Positions 34,101 to 43,800 of a DNA stretch of 64,000 bases are shown piece after piece; the stretch's first letter is position 1; every line of letters begins with the position of its first letter. The stretch covers positions 1-64,000 of the forward strand of contig JAWRVZ010000630.1 of the NCBI GenBank assembly GCA_037043235.1. The letters are read 5' to 3'. The notes beneath the pieces were generated by a model. It was not told the DNA's origin, searched no databases, and was given only the letters and a program-made list of their open reading frames with translations. This stretch comes from Rhodeus uyekii. Lineage: Eukaryota; Chordata; Actinopteri; Cypriniformes; Acheilognathidae. The position numbers were made by a program, and so were the translations under genes.

Positions 34101-35605
34101 CAGTAGGGGCAGTAAGGCTTTGAAACAGCTTTCATCGTAAAAGATGTTGTGGTGTCAGGCAGCGCTTTCTCAGTGCTGAATAGAACATTAGCCTTGTTAT
34201 GGGAAAACTTGTGGTCTTTGATTACCTCTCTTGTCCGTGCAGTGGGCACTCTACGTTGGCTGGTTGCGAACCTTGAAGTGTCCTCCTGTACTTGGATTTC
34301 GTACTCCAACCAATTAGAGAGATCTAAAAGAGTTGGAATAGGCACGTGGTGTGGATGGGCAAACCGGCGGAAACTTGATCTGAGATCATATGGTAATTTA
34401 CCCAATAACCTGGAGACGTGTGAGCCGCACTGCAATTCAAAGGTGCCAGTCCTTCCTAGTTGCCCCAGCATGCCGACAAGAGAATGAACTTTGAGTGCAA
34501 ACAGTCTGAAGGTTTTTATGTCTCCGCTGTTGATATTTGGGCCATCCATAAGTTCCGCTATTCGTTGCAAGGCGAGCTGGTGTGGTTGACCATACTGCTG
34601 ATTCAGTGCAGACATTGTTTGTGTGAAAGGGTGGGAAGAATGGCAATAGGAATCCGCGATTAATAATGCTTCTTCCAGTTTGAGATGTTCTGTCAGAATC
34701 TGAAACTTAAACCTTTCTGTTGCATTAGCGGGGAGAGTGTTCTCTAAGGCAATCTTCAGCCGTGAAAACTCTCTCGGATTTGGATGCACAAAGTCTGGTA
34801 TGGTGGGAGTAGGACCTCTGTACATTGACCCTGGATCAAGTTGAGGTACTTGACGCTGAGAGCTTTGTGGCATTTGGTGGTACCATGCAGGATCATAAGG
34901 CGTAGAGGTTGTGTAAACTCTCTCATATGGTGGGTTATAATCTCGTTCATGATGACAGAATTCCTCTTCCCTTGATACCTCCCAAGTGGTTGGTCGGGCA
35001 CATGGAGTGTTATAGAGGGAGTCATCTTCGTCTCTGAGATAAGCAACGGAAGCTGGAGAACATTCAGGATGTCTGAAATGTGGTGCTGGCACAGGCTTAG
35101 AACTTCTCTCAGCTGACTGCATATTCTTTCCACGTCGTGGAGCAGGAATAGGCCGGTTATAGTATGATTGATGATCTGGATTAACAGGTGAAAGAGGCTG
35201 AGCTACAGGCCGTTGGGTTTGTTCAACCTGAATTTGCAGCTGTTGCATCTGCCTCTTAAGTTGGAAGAGTTCTTGAGCATATTGCTGATTCGTCTGCCGC
35301 AATGAATCAGTTTCCTGTTGGATCATCTGTTGATCATGGTACACGTTATCATCTGCATGGTGAATAATCCTGTTTTGTGGCTCAAGGATGTAATTCTCAG
35401 GCCTGTTCGGTTCAGCATCGTCGTATTCTTCTGAACCATAAGGATCTTCACCTTCTGGCAGATTGGAGGCTATCTGAGTGTGTGGTGAAACGGATTCGGG
35501 ACACATCTTATGCTGGGTAAAGCCAGTAAGATCATAATCTTTATATCGGGCGGGAAGGTCTGTCGTCCTTCTGACTCGCACCGTTGGCTCTTCTTCCAGG
35601 GACAT
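31187..35605 (-). CDS. BEL/Pao gag-pol polyprotein, uninterrupted but lacking the RT catalytic core and RNase H
   Basis: I start the frame at the ATG at 35,605 (MSLEEEP), downstream of the primer-binding site; an earlier in-frame ATG lies inside the LTR. The product is 1472 residues. Order: coiled-coil, glutamine-rich Gag; zinc knuckles from about residue 495 (CPYCDHTKHSLNNC, then CWRCGRSHQATEC); aspartic protease near 630 (AYAIQDDGSERTI); the start of RT at about 820-950, with RLGWTLQGPV and WYIPHHMVHHNGKSRVVFNC. The frame then jumps at LPGPTLGPSFLKN into the segment that normally follows RNase H. The YVDD palm and RNase H are absent. Integrase follows with its H2C2 finger (about 1110-1150) and DDE residues in TDMDCFG, SDQGTNF and GGCWEREIR, then a C-terminal DUF5641-like domain. 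Gag, protease and integrase look intact; the element needs RT in trans. Confidence 0.9.
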   Translation of the reverse strand: MSLEEEPTVRVRRTTDLPARYKDYDLTGFTQHKMCPESVSPHTQIASNLPEGEDPYGSEEYDDAEPNRPENYILEPQNRIIHHADDNVYHDQQMIQQETDSLRQTNQQYAQELFQLKRQMQQLQIQVEQTQRPVAQPLSPVNPDHQSYYNRPIPAPRRGKNMQSAERSSKPVPAPHFRHPECSPASVAYLRDEDDSLYNTPCARPTTWEVSREEEFCHHERDYNPPYERVYTTSTPYDPAWYHQMPQSSQRQVPQLDPGSMYRGPTPTIPDFVHPNPREFSRLKIALENTLPANATERFKFQILTEHLKLEEALLIADSYCHSSHPFTQTMSALNQQYGQPHQLALQRIAELMDGPNINSGDIKTFRLFALKVHSLVGMLGQLGRTGTFELQCGSHVSRLLGKLPYDLRSSFRRFAHPHHVPIPTLLDLSNWLEYEIQVQEDTSRFATSQRRVPTARTREVIKDHKFSHNKANVLFSTEKALPDTTTSFTMKAVSKPYCPYCDHTKHSLNNCTNFKQLTTEQKRNWVKENNRCWRCGRSHQATECNLKMRCKQCNSRHLIVLHDVTGKSATSSQPVQDAAATTTSNSCLLNTMNEVLLIRKPSASRKVLLKISKVILRNGKHSMTAYAIQDDGSERTILLHSAAQQLGLKGKPEDLPLRTIRQELQVLNGATVSFSVSPLFQPKKVFHIKGAFTAQQLSLAEHTHPVRALREKYPHLKGLPLRHLDTVHPVLLLGSDYPHLITPVEPVRFGPPGGPAAIKTRLGWTLQGPVQHLHLETNEQRCFLTSTSSPETDLQKHVERLWQMDVLPWRSGKHNTRSRQDHKAIALLDEKTVRVEVNGVKRYATPLLRVKTMPQLNAPKEAVISPLRATEKRLAKSSEQAAAYSAEMHKLEQAGYAVKLEDQTEKVSDSSWYIPHHMVHHNGKSRVVFNCSFRYQGQNLNELLLPGPTLGPSFLKNSRSLWPEMPHSLEENEDELQKTGLCTLACFTTSISIPEIDHHKTFQELIESTASHGAAAGSLTASAYRDAEVTLLQKSQQDSFPVELEQLRDGKPITHNSRLKALAPELDSETQLIRVGGRLRHSPYLGRDAIHPIVLDPKHPITQLIIKSYDAKLRHSGYERVFAELRRKYWILRGREAVKCFQRSCVECQKWRKNPEIPKMADLPPARLRLFRPAFYSTDMDCFGPYAVKVGRRTEKKWGIIFKCLTTRAVYIDILHNLDTDSFLMALRRFTARRGNPFEVISDQGTNFKGGERELRETFAALAPELQGQLARQQIEFHFNPPNAPHFGGCWEREIRSLKQALTVTIGAQSVTLEVLQTVLVEIEGILNSKPLGYTSSDIADPDTITPNSLLLGRPDSSLPLVVYPESELLSKRRWRHSQVLADHFWKHFLRFYLPGLQSRQKWQSDTSDIQVGTTVMIVDPQLPRALWLVGRVSEVFPGVDSRVRTANVKVGTKTYTRPVARIIRLPSIPE

Positions 35606-35630
35606 CTTATATACCTGCAGCAAGTCTAGA

Positions 35631-35647
35631 TCCGGCTCGAAGGACCA
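35631..35647 (-). other. Primer-binding site (tRNA-Tyr)
   Basis: The plus strand reads tccggctcgaaggacca, identical to the T-arm/acceptor 3' end of vertebrate tRNA-Tyr plus CCA. It touches the LTR boundary at 35,648, so it fixes the element's minus-strand orientation. Confidence 0.85.
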
Positions 35648-36109
35648 TGAAAAAATGAGTTGGCTGTTGATAGCACAATCACATTTACGAAGATTGCCAG
35701 TTAGGTTTAAACCCGCCACAGGAGTCCGATAAGAGACTGGTCGGTAGATGTCAAGGAGTTGTAAATAATCCGTTTAAATTTCACCACATCAACTCAGATA
35801 AGGCAGTTGTAATTGTTTGTACAGGTGTGTATAAATGTGTGGTTTTTTTGCATTGACGCACAACACCAGTTAAATAGACAAACAATCTACAGATTATGTT
35901 ATTGCTAAGCTCAGCATCCACAACAGCACTCCAACAGATTCAGCTTCCAACGTCGCACTGCGCGCCGTGGGCGGGATGATCGTTTGCAGGTAGGTCTGCA
36001 GATACTGATTGGCTGCTGGTGCTGGGTGATATGCGTCGATCAATCTCGGCAAAGAAAAAGAGTTTAATTAGAAGGCATTTTATTCTTAACATTATTGGCC
36101 TTTTTAACA
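35648..36109 (-). repeat. BEL element 5' LTR
   Basis: 462 bp, TG...CA termini. Carries the element promoter by position; no clear TATA box was identified. Confidence 0.9.
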
Positions 36110-36339
36110 CCTATGCTCTAAACCCTAAAAGCTCTCTGAATTATTCTTGCACCTTCAGCAACAGTTTTCTCTCGTAAAAACAGACAGGACATGGCTGCAA
36201 CAAACTTCCCATATCACCTCTGCTTATAAAGCCTTGATCTATTCCTGCTAACATGAAGTAAGCCTACTCTGAGCATGTTCAATTCAACAGACCTTTTACT
36301 ATGACAAGTCCTGGATGAGCGTTGAAGAACCGAACAATC

Positions 36340-37430
36340 CAAGATCATGCGAAATAGAAGGTTTGGGTCTTTGGAGTCTCCATTCAGTGGAGACTCCATT
36401 TGGGCTCACTCCATTCCTTTGTGACTTTAATGGTCACAGCATTTGGTCATTTAAGCAAAGAAGTGTCATACTTAGAATGCTGAATACCTCTACACTAGTA
36501 CTGCACGTTTGGAGTAGTGTCAGAATATGATATCCCTGTTTAGAATGAGTGCCTGTTTCCTTCATGTAGGGCAGGGTGTTGAAGGAAAATATAGTTTAAA
36601 ATGTTCATGTGAAGTGTTTATTTTAATAATAGTTTAAAGTGTTACAAACTGTATTGTTATGTTATTTTCTGTTCAAACATAAAGTTACTGTTTTTATTTC
36701 TGTAAGCAAATCTCTCTCTACTAAAACACAGGTCAATGCAATCAGGGTGAAAACTCCAAGACTGTAACTGTTGACGTTGTCTGTTTGCCAGAGAAGATAC
36801 AGAAATAAAGGGATGGGGCAAGGGGTGTTTTTGCATTCATGTGTGCAGATTGCTGACTGGTGGGGAGTATCCTGAGAAGAAAGCTACCTGATAACAGTCA
36901 CTGTATGAAGAGGAGGATTCGAGGGAGGAATCAAAAGCCAAGAATATATAAACTGTTTTCATAGACTTGTGGGACATTCTGGTCTGCCCAGATGTCAGCT
37001 ATTGGCATTGTGGTCCAGTAATCCTGAGCTCAGAGCTCTGTTGATTCTCTATTAAATCGATTTCATTTATTTACAAGTAGTGTCTTTCTTTGACATGGCA
37101 AATCAACGGAATGGGGGGAAAGAATATTTCCAACAGTGTCAATCTGCCAGAGACGCTCAATGTTCTTGATTAATTCGCATTCTGAGCCTCTATAGAGATG
37201 TTCAGACAATGTTGATCACAGGGAGCAGTTTGGCTGTAACTGAAACCCAACAGGGCCTTGAAAAGTCCAACCAAGTCTGGTGTGAACAACTATGAGTGCA
37301 GGAGGTCCCATTTGTATGAGTTGGACTGGCGGTGCGTCGTGTCTGAACCAATGTGTATTTTAATCCTTGAAAAGATTTGTGAAAAGTATTTGTGATTGTG
37401 ACGAACTTTTAGATGTCTAGGGTTTAGGAC
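36340..37430 (-). pseudogene. BEL/Pao pol fragment split by a solo LTR (second segmental copy)
   Basis: 36,358-36,530 is homologous to 4600-4830 (RT-proximal pol). The minus-strand frame across the later insertion reads ERLWQIDTLPYMKET when the LTR is ignored, comparable to HVERLWQMDVLPW in the intact BEL element here. At about 37,200-37,320 it encodes GPPALIVVHTRLGWTFQGP, the protease-RT linker. Stops and frame changes are present. It belongs to the same family as 3840-4830. Confidence 0.75.
36580..37135 (+). mobile_element. Solo LTR inserted in the BEL fragment
   Basis: 556 bp, tgaaggaaaatat ... aatatttccaaca, with a 4 bp TSD, gtgt (36,576-36,579 and 37,136-37,139). It contains a TATA-like box (agaatatataaac, about 36,942-36,954) and a downstream ctctattaaa signal. 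The length, 4 bp TSD and layout fit an endogenous-retrovirus-type LTR; I cannot name a family. No internal sequence remains. Confidence 0.8.
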
Positions 37431-38054
37431 ATAACATTTAGTTTAAATATTGAGGCTAACTAAGGCTGTTTACTTAATTCTTCAAGACAAAAGACTTATA
37501 AACGTGAGATCATCTTAATTTTTAATTTTTTTAAAATGCGATATTAATAAAAGCAACACTTTCAGTTTCCTTGAACCATGGCCAGACTTAACACATACTT
37601 TTCTGTTTCTTGAAAACAAATCCTGATTTAATTCTGTGAAAATAATTAAGCATGTGTTCCACAGATATGCATAGTCTCCTCCTCTTCATGTTATCTGTAA
37701 AAAGGTATGTATGTCAACACCAAAATAGCCTGTGTAATATGTTTTTCCATTTTGGTCTTTGGATTTCCACTGCACTACTGGTGAAGCTGAACCAAATGGT
37801 CTCTCAATCGTGGGGTTTTAAAAGAGTGAATCATTTTGTGACAAAACACACAGAGATGAATCTCAATTTGGATAAAACACCATATCCATTAATAGACGTA
37901 ATGACAAGATAGCTTGAATCTGTATGTGACAAAACAGAAAATACAGAATAAATCGCATTACAATTTGTATTCACAGGTAATCTGTACTCAAAGTGTCTAT
38001 TAAACTCAGTTATCACAGTATGATACTCTTTCACACATCAATTTAATGAGGTGA

Positions 38055-38165
38055 TAAGATTCAAGATTCAAAGTGTTTATTCATGTGTACAGACAGAAAG
38101 CATGTTTCCCTGTACAATGAAAATCTTACTTTGCCGACCACAATAAATGTCACAAGTAAGAATAA
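38055..38165 (-). mobile_element. LINE 3' tail fragment
   Basis: On the minus strand the segment ends ...CACATGAATAAACACTTTGAATCTTGAATCTT, the kind of tail seen on truncated fish LINE or LINE-mobilised inserts. No coding part remains. Confidence 0.5.
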
Positions 38166-38207
38166 AAAATAACACACTTCCGCTAGTTTAAGTAATAGAC
38201 CCTTTTC

Positions 38208-39349
38208 ACATGACGTCACGCAGCTTCGGTTTTAACTCAAAGCAGGGTAAAGTTACTTCCGCCGGCCGTCATAGTAAACGCGATAAAGTTTACACAGTCC
38301 CTTTCTGCATCTGCCAGACATGCGTCTATGATGTACAGTGACTTTCAGACACATTTTCGCTTACAACACGTTCTAAACTTGATAAAAGATACAAACTGGC
38401 ACCAAAGAAGTCCAAGAATCGTGCCCATACCGCTGTGAAATGTACACTGTACAATGCATATGGCAGTAAGAGTGACTTTTCAGGATCCAGCTGAGTATCA
38501 TGGCAAAGGCTGTGAATACTTTTGTACATGTTCAAGTCGTTTTATTAATAAATTGGCAAAGGTTTTAAACAAACTTCTTTGACGTCATTTTTGTAGAGTT
38601 TTGACAACAGAAAACAGGAAATGCAATTCAACATCACATTAAAATATTTAGGGCAACAGATTATCACAAATGTATGATGTTTATTGAAAACAATATACAG
38701 TCATTGACTGAACATATTTGGGTTCGGATATAACAACATTGTGCAGATCAAACACATTATAAACATTCAGATATGGAGCAGGTTATAAGGTTATAAAATT
38801 AATTTACTGCCACATAAAAGTTTAATTTATTTATTGAACAACAAGGAACAATACATTAGCATCGACAAAACACTGTGCCATGCTTGATGGGTGGGAAACT
38901 GTTGATAGATGGACACAGGTAGGAATAATGCATCACATCAGAACATGACAATGGTTTGACCGTTAGATTGGATTAAGAGGGGCTCATTCTAAACAACTGT
39001 GCTGGATTACATAACATAAAAAGTTAAAACTTATTAGTAAACTTCAGGCAACACGGGCTGAGAGTGATGCTTATTTTTCCTGTTGCTGCAAACTAGACTA
39101 CTTTACCATCCAGTTCACGCACATGTTAAAGAGTTGTAAACTGGAAATAATCATTAACATTATCAAATGAACTAAAATACAGAAACCTATAAATACGTAA
39201 ACATTATTATTATTACTATAACCTTTACTTTTCGTGTTGTTAGTTAGCCAGTTCCGGCATTCTCCTGAACGCGCTTGCAGCTAAACGGAAGTGAAGATAC
39301 CCTGCTTTGATTTAAAATGGAAGTTGCGTGACGTCATGTGAAAAGGGTC
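38208..39349. mobile_element. ISL2EU-like (PIF-Harbinger superfamily) non-autonomous element
   Basis: The TIRs are agacccttttcacatgacgt and acgtcatgtgaaaagggtct, extending a few bases further into cacgca/tgcgtg. The paralogous sequence at about 5440 runs uninterrupted into gagccgttaacg, which defines the right border. TIR style (TTTTCACrTGACGTCA) matches the THAP-bearing element at 49,401-50,402. No transposase frame found. Confidence 0.65.
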
Positions 39350-40860
39350 TGAGCCGTTAACGTTCACTCAGCTACGATACAACTTACAACGGCAAATAAT
39401 AACAATATAACAGCGAATCCATCTTAACAGAACAATAACACTGTTTTTTAAGAACAGACACAAAACACTTGTTGCGTTTTCCTCGCTCTCTGTATTAAGA
39501 GTGGGGGAAGGGAACCCGTGTATCTGTTAATAACTCTCCATGCTCACGTACTCCCTGCTGGAGTCTTTCGGTACTGCATCATAAACAGACTACACATTAA
39601 CCATGGAATTACTATAACAACAACAGTATTCTCATTAGTTTTACCTGTTACACTGACAGTTCTCTCAAGCTATCGTATCCCCTCAGATTCAATATTTCTA
39701 TTATGTTTAATAGCTTTTGTCAAAGCTGATCACCGCAGTTTCAGAAATTCGCTCCACACAGCTGCTTTTTCATCTGACCAGCACGCTCTCTTTTCACTGC
39801 ACGCCCACGCGACCTGGATGCGCTGCTCCTATTGGTTCTTAGAGGAGTCTGTCACTGCAGCACAACCAGTGATTGGATGAAAGACTTTTTCATCTGAAAC
39901 AATCATTTTACTCAAATGTCAAGTTCCTTTACTTGTAACCTAGGTCACCCGGGTTGTAATCAGCTCCAGATTGATTGAATCTTTGAAGTTTGAAGATGCT
40001 TTGGGAGAACACTTGACATGTCTCCTCTCTCTCGAGTGATCGGCTGAATTCTGTGAATAGTTTGAATGAAACATTTAGCCAATGCTCAGTTAATGGCCAA
40101 TTATCTTCTTTAAAACTGTCAATGACTGAATTATTAAAGTTGGTCTGGTCGCATACTGTAAATGTTTGAAATGTACATACTGATCTTTGCAAAACAAATA
40201 AAAGAGAGAATGAAAATACTTAAAAAGGACATAAAAGAAAATTAAAAAAACATGCAGAGATTTCATATTTTTTCAATATTATCCTTTCTATTGCTTGATC
40301 GTAGGAGTTTTAGACCCTACAATATCAGTTAAAAGGAAGAACTAGCCTCTATCTATCCATCCTCAAACTGCTTGTCTATAGGTGATGCTCAACCTACCCA
40401 GTGTCTAAAGGTGAAGGAATCTCAGGGGTTTTACTGAGTACTATAAGAGGTCTCATTGAGTCTGGTGATGCCTGTAAGAAGTTAAGGAAGATTTAATTAA
40501 TACAAAATATTTTTAATGCAATTCTTTTATCAAATCTCTGTACTTCGCTTTGAGTACTCATGTTTAAAAGGGTTAATAATTGCATGTACTTAGAATGATG
40601 CAGAATGGTGTGTTCTGCTTGCATTCAGGCACAGCACAGAGTTTGGCAAACATACACTTTTTCTACTCTCATTAGCTTCTCGAGGAATTAGAAATAATAG
40701 TTTATTCTCTTTCATCCTTATTATCTCAATGTGATTGGTGTGGATCAAGTTTCTGAACAAAGAATAAATCCAAAAACATAAATAAAAATAAAATTACACT
40801 GAACTGTTATATATCATTAAATATTTTTGTTAAATCAATTGTTTCATAAACAGATACATA

Positions 40861-43800
40861 ATTCACTCACAGGTTCAGTGGCTTTGCATAGAACCGCACT
40901 CCTGTATTGGTAGTCGGGGATTATGTTCTAAAACATAAAACAAAAATATTAACGCTTGCAAAACATGTTAAAATTGTATTTTATTTTTTATTACTATAGT
41001 CTTACCCATTTTATTGGTCGGTTTTTCCTTTTTTAAATTTATAAATATTTTAAATAATAAAATATTGAAATTCCGACAGCAGTCACCAAAACAACAGCAG
41101 TAACTGTGACTCCAACAATGATCCCAGTTGAAGCTGAACTCCCACATTCAGCATCAGATGACACTGTTCCTGGTTTTATTTCTGTAAGTCCTTTAGTCTC
41201 ACATCTTTAAAGAAGAGCAATATTAGAATGTATGGACTTTGACAAGGTCATTTAACTTCTGTACATCTATGGTAATCACTTACTTTGAATGTGGTTGACA
41301 GATAGAGAAAAAGCCATTTGAGTAAGTGCCTTCTGCACAGTTACCACAATCAGTATCAGTAAATGCTGTTCCTGTACCAACATTAAGATACAGACTTAAT
41401 AAATATTTAGCATTAAAAGTACTGATATTGTTCTCAATTTTGGCTATTGTTTAAGCTCTCTTGTTTAGTAAAAACACAGATACACACACCTGCTTGTCTG
41501 ATATATTGTCCAGGACGACATTCTGAGTGTTTCACAGCAAATCTACAGCTGCCTTTATTTTGCTCAATGCAGTAGAATCCCTCCTGTAGCTCACAAACAG
41601 TATCTGCAGAACGTGTGCAGCTTCTCTTTACTCTTAGTCCTAGTCCTGTAAAAAAAACATATAAACAAACATTTCTTATATATGTTTTATGGAAGCCCGT
41701 TTCCACCACAGTTGAGAAAAAAAAGAAGATTGTTTTAAGTCGAAATATTGACTTAGTAAGTCAAAATAATGAATTATCTTAAAAATAACGAGAAACTTTC
41801 TCGAAATATTGACTTAGTATGTCGAAATAACAAGAAACTTTCTCGAAATAATGACTTAACTCCACATGGTCAAAGCATGTAAATGCAGATCACAGCAAAC
41901 ATGACACATTGTGTAAAACAGCTGTTAAAGTCAGTGTGGTAATCAATGATATAATTAAAGAACATGAATTATATTTTCTCGTTATTTCGAGATAAGTCAA
42001 TATTTTGAGATACTAAGTCAATATTTTGAGATACTAAGTCATTATTTCGACTTACTAAGTCAATATTTCGACTTACTAAGTCAATAATTCGAGATACTAA
42101 GTCATTATTTCGACTTACTAAGTCATTATTTCGACTTACTAAGTCATTATTTCGACTTACTAGCTCAATATGTCGACTTACTAGGGTCATTATTTCGACT
42201 TAAATAATCTTTTTTTTTTTTCTCAACTGTGGCGGAAACGGGCTTCCATAATAAGTGAAAGTGCTGTACTTAAAACAAAAAAATAATTAAATCTTATTTT
42301 TACAGAGTATACTCACCAACATCACACACAGAGCAAGAAATGCACTTTTTTAAATTATTGGGCTCATCAGAGTAAGTTGATGGAGGACATGGAACACAAA
42401 TGGTCCTAAAATCTGTAGTGCAATCCAAATAAACACGGTTTCCTACAAACATAAAAAATATCTTTGAAGAGATACTTCACAAAAGCTGACAATGAAAAAG
42501 CCACACAAGTAAACCACTGTTTTTAGTAGTCTTTTTAAAATTATTTTCTTAATCTTGTGTTAATACCAACTGAATCAATTTTAGTATGTGGTGTGGATTT
42601 TTATATTTTTCACCCTCATTACCTTTAATAAGTACACAAAATAGCTACACTCAGGACCTTAAGGACAAAAATGTCAGCATTGAAACATGCAATGTAAAAC
42701 TGCGATTTTTTATTCCCAGGGCCATTTAACTAAACAATTCAACTTTCATTCTGTTGGCAAGACTAAAAAACAAAACAACTGTTATTTTTTGAAACTGAAT
42801 ATGTTATTTTTTGAAACTGAAACCGATATGGCTCGACCATGGCGTTGAGTTGTCGGACAACATTTGGGTGGAATCCTTGGCTGAGAGTGGGGATACGGAT
42901 TTCCAACGTAATTGGTTGTCTGGTGTCTGAGCTGGTGGGTTGAGTTCTTGAGATACCTTTGATGAGCAGAGGATTAGATTTCAGCAGAGAAAAAGTTGAT
43001 TTCACCTAGGTGAACACACAGAACCCATGGTGAAGCTGGCTTGGAGGTTCTTGGTGTTGTTGAAATGCAATATGAATCGGAGGTAGTGGGCAGATAAAAC
43101 GTGAAGCAGATTATATGTGGAGTGGAAAGTCTTGAATTCTTCCACTCCACATATAATCTTCCAAAAATGAGTGGTTTGAAGGGATAATGGCTTGAAGAAT
43201 GGAAATTTAGAGGCGTCGAGAAATATCAACTCTGACTATTGATATACTGGCTGGGAATGTGTCCATCTCTGGTGGCAGCAGCCTTAACTTCAGTGAGGAT
43301 TTGTGTTCTACTGTTGTTGGCGACAGGGGTGGTTCCAAGCGGGAGTGTTTTGTGGAATGGCATGAGCATTGCAGAGAACAGGATGAAAGGAGATTTAACA
43401 TGGTGGAGAGAATTAGGAGGAAAAAAGGCCAGGGCTGAAGCCACTTGCGGAGGCAGCATCACGCTTGGGTTGACACCTGGAGTGAGACAGAAGGGGTAGA
43501 AAGGGAAGATAAAATAGTGTGTCTCGGCCAGCGCCACTAGCAGAGGCAGCCTCACGCTAGAACCGGATAGTAGGGCTGCAGGACAAACGTAAAGGAAAGG
43601 TTAGGTACGTGTTGCCGTTGCTGAGCTTGCACTGCTGGTGGAGGCAAGCTCACGCTTGAAGGGCGGCGTGTGTCACTAGAGGCTGGTATGTGAGGTGCAG
43701 TGCTGGAAAAACTGCAGTGTGTTGCTCAGCCGAGCGGAAGGGAGAGCGAGACCTGGCAGTGGCAGAATCTGGGGCACGACCCAGACTTACAGAGGGCCTG

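Larger units (their letters stand above)
30649..36109 (-). mobile_element. Young BEL/Pao LTR retrotransposon with internal RT deletion
   Basis: The LTRs at 30,649-31,108 and 35,648-36,109 are nearly identical. A 5 bp TSD, cctat, flanks the element (30,644-30,648 and 36,110-36,114). Reading on the minus strand, the primer-binding site abuts the 5' LTR: tccggctcgaaggacca on the plus strand (35,631-35,647) equals the 3' end of tRNA-Tyr with its CCA. A G-rich polypurine tract abuts the 3' LTR. One long gag-pol frame fills the interior. The element sits in the terminal 3 bp region of the hAT element. Confidence 0.95.
29238..36115. mobile_element. hAT element (caggggtgtcaaactc) interrupted by a pogo-like MITE and a BEL retrotransposon
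   Basis: The left end is caggggtgtcaaactcaa at 29,238. The right end, ttgagtttgacacct plus atg, is split by the BEL insertion: 30,630-30,648 on the left side and 36,113-36,115 on the right. The 8 bp TSD is ctctaaat (29,230-29,237) and ctctaaac (36,116-36,123), readable only after removing the BEL element. Termini contain ggccgggcc-type repeats typical of this hAT group. No transposase ORF is visible. A TA microsatellite lies at 29,478-29,526. Confidence 0.85.
37470..40860. repeat. Segmental duplication, copy 2 (downstream flank of receptor gene C)
   Basis: Corresponds to 4870-6990. Differences are mainly insertions: a LINE 3' tail (38,055-38,165) and an ISL2EU-like element (38,208-39,349) are present here, while the 109 bp MITE at 5808-5916 is absent. 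Confidence 0.8.

Noticed and set aside
38326..38535. Minus-strand frame inside the ISL2EU-like element as a THAP or transposase fragment
   Set aside because: No C2CH spacing, AVPTF box or nuclease motif is present in any frame.
41969..42190. Repetitive VSRNNDL protein
   Set aside because: Direct translation of the tandem units in a MITE located in a receptor intron.
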